64,000 nt of DNA from positions 124,001 through 188,000 of the forward strand of contig NZ_JANUGY010000003.1 of NCBI RefSeq assembly GCF_024756235.1. Direction: 5' to 3'. The position numbers and the translations under genes were made by a program. The notes under the pieces were generated by a model that saw only the letters and a list, made by a program, of their open reading frames with translations, had not been told where the DNA came from and did no database searches. Shown one piece after another: positions 32,457 through 40,259 of this stretch. The stretch's first letter is position 1; every line of letters starts with the position of its first letter. The DNA comes from Massilia kyonggiensis. GTDB taxonomy: Bacteria; Pseudomonadota; Gammaproteobacteria; Burkholderiales; Burkholderiaceae_D.

Positions 32457-35333
32457 ATGCCTCAGGGCAAGCTCTCATCTTTCATGCATAGGGATCACTG
32501 GATGTCGCGTCGCCGACTGCCGTTTTCGCTCACGCTCGCAGCGGGCCTCACGCTGGCCGGCGGCCTCGCCGCAACCGCTGTGCTGACGGTCGCCGTCAGC
32601 CGTCTCGAATACGACAACAAGGCGCTGGCCTTCGAACAGGGGACCGGCGTGCGCGTGGCCGCCCTCCGCCAGGGCATGGACGATGCCGTCGAAGTCCTGA
32701 ACGTCACCAACCAGCTGTTCACGACCGTCCAGCCGGTCACCCGCGCGCAATTCCACGATTTCACGACGCCGCTGCTGCAGCGCAATCCGTACATCCGCGC
32801 CTTCAACTTCCACCGCGTGGTGGAGGACAGCGAGCGCACCGCCGTCGAGGCCGAGCTGCGCCAGTTCCAGCCGGACCTCGTCCTGCGCGAGATGCAGGAC
32901 GGCAAACGCGTACCGGCACCGAAGCGCCCGCGCTACAACGTCGTCGACTACCTCGAACCGATGCAGGGCAACGAGGCAGCACTCGGCCTGAACGTCAGCG
33001 AATACAGCCAGGTCAGCGAAGCCCTCGCGCGCGCCCAGGCCAGCGGCCGCGCCGCGGTCACGGGCCTGCTACGCATTGCCCAGGCCCCCGGCGCACCCAG
33101 CTTCGAAGTGCTGATGCCCGTCTACGCCCGGGGCGGCAGGCTGCTGGGCGATACGGCTGCCGTGATCTATGTGCCGACGCTCGTCAAGGCGGCCCTCGCC
33201 CGCGCCGGCCTGCTCGACGACCACAGCATCCAGCTCCGTTTCTACGCGGGCGGCCGCGCCGATCCGGCACACCTGGTCTACGCGAGCCGCGACGGCGTCG
33301 CCGCCGAGGCCCCCATGCCGCTGCTGTCGGCCGGGTACACGGGACGCTCCCTGACGACGTTCACCGTCGGCGGCCAGTCCTGGTCCGTGGAAGCCATCGC
33401 CGCGCCCAGCCCGTGGCTGGCCGACCACCTCGGCTCCACCCTGCTGCTGACCGGCGGCGTGCTGTCGACCCTGCTCCTGTGCGCGTTCGTGCAGGCGGCC
33501 GGCGAGCGTGCGCGCAAGGTGCAGGAACTGGTGCGCGAGCGCACCGCCGACCTGAAACTGACGAACCAGCGCCTGATCGACGACGTCCTCGCGCGCAAGC
33601 GCACCGAGAAAGCCCTGCAGGAAAGCGAGCAGCGCTTCCGCCAGCTGGTCGCCATGTCGTCCGACTGGTACTGGGAACAGGACGAGGAATTCCGTTTTAC
33701 CCACGTCACCGGCGACTTCACGGAAAAATCCGGCATCGCCACCGAGCGCGTGCTGGGCCGGCGCCGCTGGGACTACGTGCCCGCGCTGACGGACACGGAA
33801 CTGGGCCGCGACCACATCGCCACCCTGGAAGCGCACGAACCCTTCCGCAACCTCGAATACCGCGTCGTCGACGACAATGGCGAGGAGCGCTGGTTCTGCA
33901 TCAACGGCCAGCCGACGTTCGACGAGACGGGCCGCTTCACCGGCTACCGCGGCACCGGCAGCGACATCACTGCGCGCAAGGTCACCGAGCAGCGCGTGCA
34001 CCACGTGGCCCAGCACGACGTGCTGACGGGCCTGCCCAACCGTTCGCTGCTGCAGGACCGCCTGGGCCAGGCCGTCGCCTACGCCACCCGCAGCGGCCAC
34101 CAGGTCTGGGTGATGCTGATCGACCTGGACCGCTTCAAGTACGTCAACGACAGCATGGGCCACAAGGCCGGCGACGTCCTCCTGATGACGGTCGCGGCGC
34201 GCCTGCGCTCGTCGCTGCGCGATACCGACACGGTGGCGCGCCTGTCCGGCGACGAGTTCGTCGTAATCCTGTCCGAGCACCACGACCAGCCGCTCACGCC
34301 GGACATCGTGCAGCGCGTCATGGATTCCGTCGCGCAGCCCGTCATGCTGGGCACCAAGGAATTCTTCGTCACCTGCAGTATCGGCGTGGCCGCCTTCCCG
34401 AGCGACGGCACGCCGTCCGAGAACCTGATCGAGCACGCGGACATCGCCATGTACCGCGCCAAGAAACTGGGACGCAACAACTTCCAGTTCTATACGCCGG
34501 CCATGAACGAGGAATCGCTGGAGCGCGTGCGCATCGAAAGCGCGCTGCGCAACGCCCTCGAACGCAATGAATTCGTGCTGCACTACCAGCCGCAAGTCGA
34601 TTTGCAGACGGGCCGCATCGTCGGCATGGAAGCGCTGATCCGCTGGAAGCATCCGGAACTGGGCATGGTGCCGCCGGGCCGCTTCGTCAGCATCGCCGAG
34701 GACACGGGCCTGATCGTGCCGATCGGCGCCTGGGTGATGCGCACCGCGTGCGCGCAGAACAAGGCCTGGCAGGATGCCGGCCTGGGCAAACTGCGCGTGG
34801 CCGTGAACCTGTCGGCGCGCCAGTTCAGCGCGGCCGATCTGCTGCCGGGCATCGAGGCCGTGCTCAACGACACGGGCCTGGATCCGTCCTGCCTCGAGCT
34901 GGAACTGACGGAAAGCCTGTTCATGAGCGACGTCACGCCGGCCGTGGAGCTGCTGCACCGCATGAAGTCGCTGGGCGTGAACCTGTCCATCGACGATTTC
35001 GGCACCGGGTACTCCAGCTTCTCGTACCTGTCGCGCTTCCCGATCGACGTGCTGAAGATCGACCGCTCGTTCGTCAACGACATCACGCACGACGCCAACG
35101 ACGCCGCAATCGTCGCCTCGATCATCGCGCTGGCGCACAACCTGCGCCTGTCGGTGATCGCCGAGGGTGTCGAGACGGCTGAACAGCTGGATTACCTGCG
35201 CCACCAGGGCTGCGACGAAATGCAGGGATACTATTTCTCGAAGCCGCTCCCGGCCCATGAATTCGAGCAATTACTGCGTCAGCGACGCGGCCTGACGGCC
35301 CCGGAAGACGAGCCGCAGACGGCCGTCGCCTGA
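32457..35333 (+). CDS. CHASE-PAS-GGDEF-EAL c-di-GMP turnover protein
   Basis: The protein has 958 residues; ATGs at 32484 and 32502 are alternative starts. A membrane segment (about 20-45) precedes a periplasmic CHASE domain (about 60-270, NPYIRAFNFHRVVEDSER), a second membrane segment (about 320-345), a PAS domain with PAC (about 385-505, SSDWYWEQDEEFRFTHV), a GGDEF domain with LSGDEFVVIL, and an EAL domain with EALIRWKHPE, NLSARQF, ELTESLF, IDDFGTGYSS and KIDRSFV. Both catalytic signatures look intact, SGDEF being an accepted variant. It senses a small ligand and adjusts c-di-GMP. It appears monocistronic. Confidence 0.93.
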   Translation: MPQGKLSSFMHRDHWMSRRRLPFSLTLAAGLTLAGGLAATAVLTVAVSRLEYDNKALAFEQGTGVRVAALRQGMDDAVEVLNVTNQLFTTVQPVTRAQFHDFTTPLLQRNPYIRAFNFHRVVEDSERTAVEAELRQFQPDLVLREMQDGKRVPAPKRPRYNVVDYLEPMQGNEAALGLNVSEYSQVSEALARAQASGRAAVTGLLRIAQAPGAPSFEVLMPVYARGGRLLGDTAAVIYVPTLVKAALARAGLLDDHSIQLRFYAGGRADPAHLVYASRDGVAAEAPMPLLSAGYTGRSLTTFTVGGQSWSVEAIAAPSPWLADHLGSTLLLTGGVLSTLLLCAFVQAAGERARKVQELVRERTADLKLTNQRLIDDVLARKRTEKALQESEQRFRQLVAMSSDWYWEQDEEFRFTHVTGDFTEKSGIATERVLGRRRWDYVPALTDTELGRDHIATLEAHEPFRNLEYRVVDDNGEERWFCINGQPTFDETGRFTGYRGTGSDITARKVTEQRVHHVAQHDVLTGLPNRSLLQDRLGQAVAYATRSGHQVWVMLIDLDRFKYVNDSMGHKAGDVLLMTVAARLRSSLRDTDTVARLSGDEFVVILSEHHDQPLTPDIVQRVMDSVAQPVMLGTKEFFVTCSIGVAAFPSDGTPSENLIEHADIAMYRAKKLGRNNFQFYTPAMNEESLERVRIESALRNALERNEFVLHYQPQVDLQTGRIVGMEALIRWKHPELGMVPPGRFVSIAEDTGLIVPIGAWVMRTACAQNKAWQDAGLGKLRVAVNLSARQFSAADLLPGIEAVLNDTGLDPSCLELELTESLFMSDVTPAVELLHRMKSLGVNLSIDDFGTGYSSFSYLSRFPIDVLKIDRSFVNDITHDANDAAIVASIIALAHNLRLSVIAEGVETAEQLDYLRHQGCDEMQGYYFSKPLPAHEFEQLLRQRRGLTAPEDEPQTAVA

Positions 35334-35457
35334 AGAAATCTCGAATCCGCTTTAAGTTTGCATGACAAGTGCGATATTTCGTGCAATTTCCTGTGGCTTA
35401 ATCAATATCGTTCTCATACAATACTCCGTGACTCTTTAGCAATACACTCGCCGAGCA

Positions 35458-35679
35458 TTGATGATGATGACTGAACTGAATATCGACACCGCCACGGCCA
35501 CCCTGGCGGAACGCAGGCCGCGCACCGACATGCGCACGCGCGACCTCGTCAACCAGGCCGTCGCGTCCGTTCCCACGCTGGGGCTGCAGCGCGCCGCGGA
35601 ATTCCTCGCGGCGATGGGCGTGCCGGCGGAGATCGCGGTACGGGCACTGGTTTACCCGAACCGCCGCCGGACGAATTAA
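35458..35679 (+). CDS. Small hypothetical protein, 73 aa
   Basis: The start region has three consecutive ATG codons after the first (MMMMTELN). The chain has an N-terminal acidic part and a C-terminal helix-rich part (RDLVNQAVASVPTLGLQRAA, GVPAEIAVRALVYPNRRR). A TACAAT -10 box lies at 35417-35422. The end of this gene and the end of the opposite 121-aa gene share four bases. Codon use resembles the neighbours, so it is probably real; no family is recognised. Confidence 0.6.
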   Translation: MMMMTELNIDTATATLAERRPRTDMRTRDLVNQAVASVPTLGLQRAAEFLAAMGVPAEIAVRALVYPNRRRTN

Positions 35680-36041
35680 TTTTGCTGTGATGCGATGTCG
35701 GCCAGGGATTCGCGTCCCCGCGCCGTCAATTCGAAGCCGCCCTCGGCCCGCGCCGCAATGTGCGACTTGCGGCTGAGGAACTGGACGACGTCGTCATCGA
35801 CGTTCGCCGCCGGATCCGCCTCGAGCGCGCGCAGCGCTTCCACACAGCGGCGCAGGAACAGCAGTTCCGTCCCCTGCGCCGTCAGCGCCAGGCTACCATT
35901 CTTCGCATACTGGATCAGTTTCAGGCCGGACAGGCGCTTCGCGTTGCGCCCGACACAGGCATTGACGCGGTCGTTCTTCGCACCGCGCCGGATGAATTCG
36001 AGCGCATCGTATTCGTCGCCCGTCAGTTTCAGATTCTTCAT
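35676..36041 (-). CDS. Hypothetical protein, 121 aa, winged-helix-like pattern
   Basis: I chose the ATG at 36041, which has GGAAAGTGG upstream; the open frame extends to 36098 without a ribosome site. The sequence MKNLKLTGDEYDALEFIRRG, CVGRNAKRLSGLKLIQYAKN, LALTAQGTELLFLRRCVEAL, and a second similar half SHIAARAEGGFELTARGRESL suggest two small winged-helix-like units (helix, then short strands ending LTAxG). It could bind nucleic acid. I do not know a named family. Confidence 0.6.
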   Translation of the reverse strand: MKNLKLTGDEYDALEFIRRGAKNDRVNACVGRNAKRLSGLKLIQYAKNGSLALTAQGTELLFLRRCVEALRALEADPAANVDDDVVQFLSRKSHIAARAEGGFELTARGRESLADIASQQN

Positions 36042-36110
36042 TACCACTTTCCAAGAGAACAAGCCCGTCATGGTAACGGCGGCGGGCCCTCTCGGCAACC
36101 GGTCTGGCCG

Positions 36111-36248
36111 TCAGCGCAACGCCCGCACGGCGGCCCACACGAGGCCCGCCCCCGCCAGGACACCCAGCGCCACGGCCGCATGCATCTTGTGCGAGCCCAG
36201 CAGCGGGCCACGGCCCAGCGGAATCTTGTTGTACAGGGTGGTGCTCAT
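36111..36248 (-). CDS. Small single-membrane-segment protein, 45 aa
   Basis: The ATG at 36248 lies 5 nt after GGAGGAGAG, an excellent ribosome site. The peptide starts MSTTLYNKIPLGRGPLLG, then has one hydrophobic segment (HAAVALGVLAGAGLVWAAV), and ends RALR. The positive-inside pattern and lack of a cleavage site suggest a small inner-membrane protein. It lies 69 nt upstream of the 121-aa gene on the same strand and may share its mRNA. Confidence 0.65.
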   Translation of the reverse strand: MSTTLYNKIPLGRGPLLGSHKMHAAVALGVLAGAGLVWAAVRALR

Positions 36249-36407
36249 GCTTCTCTCCTCCGAAAGTCGTTGGCCACAGGCCTATTATTAAAAAGTTCCT
36301 GAAAGACATATGTGCGCCAGCGTACACAAGCGGCGATCCTATTGCGCGCCGGGGCGCGACTCGGACTGTTAGTATCGCGCCAACACGACAACGCAACGGA
36401 GCACACC

Positions 36408-36614
36408 ATGAGAACCGACATCCCGAAACCGGATCCGGGCGCCGACGCCCCGCCCAACATGCACGAAGCGGACATCGGCAGCGGCGAACGCTCGCCCGGC
36501 CAGCACGAAACGGACGAGATGATCCGCGACATCCCCAAGCGCGGCAGCACGGAGGGTAACAAGCAGGACGCCGGCCAGGCCGGCAATCAGCAATCGACGT
36601 CGGGCAAGACCTGA
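36408..36614 (+). CDS. Small hydrophilic protein, 68 aa, probably disordered
   Basis: The ATG at 36408 follows AACGGAG by 6 nt. The product is rich in Asp, Glu, Gly, Pro, Gln and Ser (MRTDIPKPDPGADAPPNMHE ... NQQSTSGKT) and lacks hydrophobic stretches. Such small polar proteins are common in stress-related gene clusters of this family, but no function is known. A terminator follows 15 nt after the stop. Confidence 0.6.
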   Translation: MRTDIPKPDPGADAPPNMHEADIGSGERSPGQHETDEMIRDIPKRGSTEGNKQDAGQAGNQQSTSGKT

Positions 36615-36629
36615 CCTTCTCGTGACAAA

Positions 36630-36666
36630 GGATGGGGCGACACGACGGTCCGCCCCATCCTCTTCC
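36630..36666 (+). terminator. Intrinsic terminator after the 68-aa gene
   Basis: GGATGGGGCG at 36630-36639 pairs perfectly with 36651-36660 around an 11-nt loop, followed by a short pyrimidine tail (TCTTCC). The stem is strong but the U-tract is poor. Confidence 0.6.
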
Positions 36667-36676
36667 CGCTACTTCC

Positions 36677-36850
36677 TCACTCCGCCTTGACGGGCGGTTC
36701 CGGCACGTCCGGCTCCTTCACCGGTGCGCGCGCCGGCGCCGGCACGTCGTCCGGATCCGGACTCGGCTGCGGCGGCGGCAGCTCCGGATCGGGCGTCGTG
36801 GGGTCCGGCGTCGAGTGGGCCCGCTGTTGAATCGGATTCGGCAAACTCAT
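36677..36850 (-). CDS. Small Pro-rich protein, 57 aa
   Basis: The ATG at 36850 lies 8 nt after GGAG. About a third of the 57 residues are proline (MSLPNPIQQRAHSTPDPTTP, then PELPPPQPSPDPDD, ending EPPVKAE), with many Asp and Glu. The run is likely extended and disordered. A different open frame over the same region (36669-36908) lacks a ribosome site. It lies 20 nt downstream of the 59-aa gene on the same strand, suggesting a two-gene unit. Confidence 0.6.
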   Translation of the reverse strand: MSLPNPIQQRAHSTPDPTTPDPELPPPQPSPDPDDVPAPARAPVKEPDVPEPPVKAE

Positions 36851-36870
36851 CGGTTTTCTCCGGCGACGGC

Positions 36871-37050
36871 TCAGCGGCCTTCTTTCTGCTTGGCGCCGCC
36901 GCCCGCACCCTTGCCCTTGCCGGCCTTCACGGTCGACATGTGGTCGTGGCTGCTTTTCTCCTTGACGCCCGCCTTCTGCTTCTGGACGTCTTCCTCGGAC
37001 TGGTTGCCCGACTGCTTGTTCTGGCTACCGGTGGATTTCGATTGAGTCAT
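36871..37050 (-). CDS. Small basic hydrophilic protein, 59 aa
   Basis: The ATG at 37050 follows GGAGATC by 4 nt. The product starts MTQSKSTGSQNKQSGNQSEE and ends GAGGGAKQKEGR; it is rich in Lys, Gln, Gly and Ser and has no hydrophobic core. Low complexity points to a disordered stress- or desiccation-type protein, but no family match is claimed. It forms a likely unit with the Pro-rich 57-aa gene. Confidence 0.6.
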   Translation of the reverse strand: MTQSKSTGSQNKQSGNQSEEDVQKQKAGVKEKSSHDHMSTVKAGKGKGAGGGAKQKEGR

Positions 37051-37146
37051 GATGATCTCCTATGGTTGGCGGTTGACGTTGTGTGGAGCCTAGCATGGAA
37101 GATCGCGGCGGGTTTTCAATCGTGCGAGGCTGGTATAGTCGAGCCC

Positions 37147-38043
37147 ATGACACGCCTCGCCGCCCTCGCGCTGACTCTCGCCATGACCTCTACCGCGCAC
37201 GCCGCCCCGATGACGCTGGACGACTACCTGGCCCTGTCCGGCCCCGCGCCCGCCGCCACGCTGCGCTACGGCGCCGCGCCGTCGCAGTATGCCGAACTGT
37301 TCCTGCCGTCCGGCACGGGACCGTTCCCCGTGGCCGTGCTCGTGCACGGCGGTTGCTGGACGAAGGAATTCGGCGGCATCACGCAGCTGCGCAACATGGC
37401 GGGGGCGCTGGCCGCGCGCGGCATCGCCGTGTGGAACGTGGAATACCGCCGCGTCGACGAGGCCGGCGGCGGCTATCCCGGCACCTACCAGGACATGAAC
37501 GCGGCCCTCGACCTGCTCGCGCGCACGGCGCGGGAGCGCCCGCTCGACCTTGGCCGACTCGTGGCCGTCGGGCACTCGGCCGGCGGCCAGCTCGTGCAAT
37601 GGCTGGCGGCACGGCCCCGGATCCCCGCGACGAGCCCGCTGTACCGCAAGGACGCCGTGCCCGTGCGCCAGGTCGTCAGCCTGGGCGGCCTGGCCGACCT
37701 GCGGCGCGAAGCGGCCCTGCTGAAAACCAGTTGCGGCCGCGAGATCGTCGAACTGGCCGGCAAGCCCAGCGCGGATCGGCCGGACGTCTTTTCCGACACG
37801 AACGCGGGCGACCTGATGCCGAACGGCAGCCGCACGATCCTCGTCACGGGCGAACTGGACACGATCTCGCTCCCGCGCGTGGCGCACGATTTCGCGGCCC
37901 GCGCCCGTGCGGCCGGCGACCGCGCGGAGGTCGTGATCCTGCCGGGTGCAAGTCACTACGACGAGGTGGCGGCGACGTCGGCGGCGTGGCCGCGCGTGCT
38001 GCGCGCCATCGAATCGGCGCTGGGCCTGTCGGACGCGCGCTGA
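37147..38043 (+). CDS. Secreted alpha/beta-hydrolase (esterase/lipase-like)
   Basis: The ATG at 37147 gives 298 residues with a signal peptide ending AHAAPM. The fold shows the oxyanion-hole motif VLVHGGCWTKEFGG, the segment GIAVWNVEYRRVDEAGGGYPG typical of the HSL/BD-FAE esterase family, the nucleophile elbow VAVGHSAGGQLVQWLAARP, acid GELDTI, and the catalytic His in LPGASHYDEV. It acts in the periplasm on a small ester or carbamate. The substrate is not evident, and there is no clear operon partner. Confidence 0.85.
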   Translation: MTRLAALALTLAMTSTAHAAPMTLDDYLALSGPAPAATLRYGAAPSQYAELFLPSGTGPFPVAVLVHGGCWTKEFGGITQLRNMAGALAARGIAVWNVEYRRVDEAGGGYPGTYQDMNAALDLLARTARERPLDLGRLVAVGHSAGGQLVQWLAARPRIPATSPLYRKDAVPVRQVVSLGGLADLRREAALLKTSCGREIVELAGKPSADRPDVFSDTNAGDLMPNGSRTILVTGELDTISLPRVAHDFAARARAAGDRAEVVILPGASHYDEVAATSAAWPRVLRAIESALGLSDAR

Positions 38044-38049
38044 CGCGGT

Positions 38050-38349
38050 TCAGTCGGGAAAGACGATCTTCTTCGCCAGCCGCTGGTCGACCACGAGATC
38101 TTCCTGCGCGACGGCGACACACGGCAGGATATAGCCCTCGCGCTTTTCGTCGAGGGACAGCCCCGGCCATTCCACCAGATAGCGCACCGTGCCGCCCGCG
38201 AGGCGGCAAATGCACGTGCGGCACGTGCCGTTGCGGCAGGAGCTGGGCAGGTCGATGCCGGCCCGTTCGGCGGCGTGCAGCACCGTCGTCTCCATATCGG
38301 TGTCGAAGGACCAGCCGGACGGCTGCAGGGTGATCGTCAACGTCGTCAT
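38050..38349 (-). CDS. [2Fe-2S] ferredoxin, plant type
   Basis: The ATG at 38349 gives 99 residues. The cluster ligands are seen as CRNGTCRTC followed by a fourth Cys in YILPCVAVA. The chain begins TITLQPSGWSFDTDMETTVL, as in electron-transfer 2Fe-2S proteins. The partner oxygenase or reductase is not adjacent. It is convergent with the esterase gene, with 6 nt between stops. Confidence 0.88.
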   Translation of the reverse strand: MTTLTITLQPSGWSFDTDMETTVLHAAERAGIDLPSSCRNGTCRTCICRLAGGTVRYLVEWPGLSLDEKREGYILPCVAVAQEDLVVDQRLAKKIVFPD

Positions 38350-38454
38350 GGGGAGGATTGTACCGCCGGCCCGTCGAGCCTGGGTTCGTTTCCGCACAGA
38401 GGCCCATCTCGCGCGGCACTAACCTGAAGCCAACGCATCTTCAGGCAGGACACC

Positions 38455-39465
38455 ATGTTGAAAACGACCCGCATCCCCCTTCTGATCGCCCTGCTGGCCG
38501 GCCTCGCCGGTCCCGCGGGCGCCGCGCAACCGCAGGCGCAGCCGGCCGCACGTCCGGCCGCTGTCGCGCCACAACCCGCGGCGCCGGCCGCGCAGCCCGA
38601 CCCTGCCGCCGCGCAGGCGGCCGAGTTCGAACGGCTGCTGCGCGCGCAGGTGCTGCTCGACCGCGCCCATTTCTCGCCCGGCGAAATCGACGGCGCCTAC
38701 GGTTCCAACATGCGCCAGGCGCTGGCGGGCTTCCAGAAGGCGCGCGGCCTGAACCCCACGGGCAAGCTGGACGACGCCACGTGGAACGCGCTGAACGCCG
38801 ACCAGACGCCGACACTGCTGACCTACACGCTGGCCGACACCGACGTCGCGGGCCCGTTCCAGCGCGTGCCGGACGACATGATGGAAAAGGCCAAGCTGCC
38901 CACGCTCGGCTACGCCACGCCGGCGGAAGGCCTCGGCGAAAAATTCCACGCCAGCCCGGCGCTGCTGGAAAAACTCAACCCCGGCAAGGACCTGGGCCGC
39001 GCGGGCGAGCAGATCGTCGTGCCGAACGTCGTCGGCACGCCGGCGCTGATGCCGGCCGCGCGCGTCGTCGTATCGAAGGAGGCGCGCATCCTGCAGTTGC
39101 AGGACGCGGCGGGCACCGTGCTGGCCCAGTATCCCGTGTCGAGCGGCAGCGAACACGACCCGCTGCCGATCGGCAGCTGGAAGATCGAGGGCGTGCACCG
39201 CAACCCCACGTACCACTACAACCCGAAGCTGTTCTGGGACGCGAAGGCGGGCGACAAGAAGACGACCGTCGCGGCGGGCCCGAACAATCCGGTCGGCGTC
39301 GTGTGGATCGACCTGACCAAGCCGCACTACGGCATCCACGGCACGCCGGTGCCGGCCTCGGTGGGCAAGAGCGAGTCGCACGGCTGCATCCGCCTGACGA
39401 ACTGGAGCGCGTCGGAAGTGGCGGGCCTCGTCCAGGCGGGCACGGAGGTGCTGCTGCAGGACTAA
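38455..39465 (+). CDS. L,D-transpeptidase (YkuD) with peptidoglycan-binding domain
   Basis: The protein has 336 residues: signal peptide, Ala/Pro/Gln-rich linker (about 23-55), PG_binding_1 domain (about 55-115, [20 protein letters not shown]) and a YkuD catalytic domain (about 203-335). Catalytic residues: H295 in [10 protein letters not shown] and C311 in SHGCIRLTN, with H309 beside it. A LysM-like stretch links the two ([20 protein letters not shown]). It forms 3-3 crosslinks or anchors proteins to peptidoglycan in the periplasm. It is followed 21 nt later by an M23 endopeptidase gene, so synthesis and cleavage enzymes are paired. Confidence 0.93.
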   Translation: MLKTTRIPLLIALLAGLAGPAGAAQPQAQPAARPAAVAPQPAAPAAQPDPAAAQAAEFERLLRAQVLLDRAHFSPGEIDGAYGSNMRQALAGFQKARGLNPTGKLDDATWNALNADQTPTLLTYTLADTDVAGPFQRVPDDMMEKAKLPTLGYATPAEGLGEKFHASPALLEKLNPGKDLGRAGEQIVVPNVVGTPALMPAARVVVSKEARILQLQDAAGTVLAQYPVSSGSEHDPLPIGSWKIEGVHRNPTYHYNPKLFWDAKAGDKKTTVAAGPNNPVGVVWIDLTKPHYGIHGTPVPASVGKSESHGCIRLTNWSASEVAGLVQAGTEVLLQD

Positions 39466-39486
39466 ACCGAAGCAAAGGAGACGGCG

Positions 39487-40194
39487 ATGAGATGGTTGAT
39501 GACCTTCCTGCTCGGCGTGCTGGTGGGCGCCGGCGGCCTGTTCGTCTGGCTGCGCCAGATGCCCCATGACCCCGCGGCACCCACGGTGGCCGTGAACACG
39601 GGCGCCCTGCCCGCGCCGCCGCCGCCCGCCAGCGGCATCGACGGCAAGCTGCCGCCCGCGCCGCAGGTGATGCCCGACCTCACGGAACTCGACCTGCCGC
39701 TGCGTCCCGCCGCCCCGGACACGCCGGTCGCCGCAGCGGGCACGGCACCGGCGCCGTCCGTCCCGCCGGGCAAGCTGCTGGTGCCCGTCGACGGCACGCC
39801 GTTCTCCAAGCTCACCGATACGTACGACCAGCCGCGCGGCAATGAACGCCACCACGAAGCGCTGGACATCATGGCGCCGAAGGGTACGAAGGTCGTCGCG
39901 GTGGCGGACGGCAAGGTCGTGAAGCTGTTCACGAGCAAGCCGGGCGGGCTGACGGTCTACCAGTTCGATCCGACCGAAAAATATGCGTATTACTATGCGC
40001 ACCTGGACCGCTATGCGGACGGCCTGCAGGAAGGCGCGCAGGTCAAGCGCGGCGACCTGATCGGGTATGTGGGCACGACGGGCAATGCCGATCCGAACGC
40101 GCCGCACCTGCATTTCGCCGTGTTCGAACTGACGCCCGAGAAGCAGTGGTGGAAGGGAACGCCGGTGAATCCGTACCCGTTGCTGCAGCCCTGA
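39487..40194 (+). CDS. M23-family peptidoglycan endopeptidase (LytM domain), membrane-anchored
   Basis: The protein has 235 residues. One N-terminal membrane segment (about 5-22) leads through a Pro/Ala linker to a LytM domain. Zinc ligands are H123 and D127 (RHHEALDIMAP) and H209 in HLHF, with H207 as the catalytic-site His; the domain includes GTKVVAVADGKVVKLF and GDLIGYVGTTGN. All catalytic residues are present, so it should be an active endopeptidase rather than a regulator. AAGGAG lies before the ATG, 21 nt after the L,D-transpeptidase stop. Confidence 0.92.
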   Translation: MRWLMTFLLGVLVGAGGLFVWLRQMPHDPAAPTVAVNTGALPAPPPPASGIDGKLPPAPQVMPDLTELDLPLRPAAPDTPVAAAGTAPAPSVPPGKLLVPVDGTPFSKLTDTYDQPRGNERHHEALDIMAPKGTKVVAVADGKVVKLFTSKPGGLTVYQFDPTEKYAYYYAHLDRYADGLQEGAQVKRGDLIGYVGTTGNADPNAPHLHFAVFELTPEKQWWKGTPVNPYPLLQP

Positions 40195-40259
40195 CCTTTC
40201 TGCCGGGCTACTCCTCAGCCATTGCGATAATATGAACAAAATCGCTGGCCGAGGAGACT

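Noticed and set aside
33069..35270. Minus-strand frame of 733 codons opposite the GGDEF-EAL protein
   Set aside because: Shadow of the CHASE-PAS-GGDEF-EAL gene; composition is His/Arg/Val-rich with no recognisable domain.
36669..36908. 79-codon minus frame rich in Ala/Gly
   Set aside because: No ribosome site; the overlapping frame at 36677-36850 has one and is Pro-rich with a clear start.
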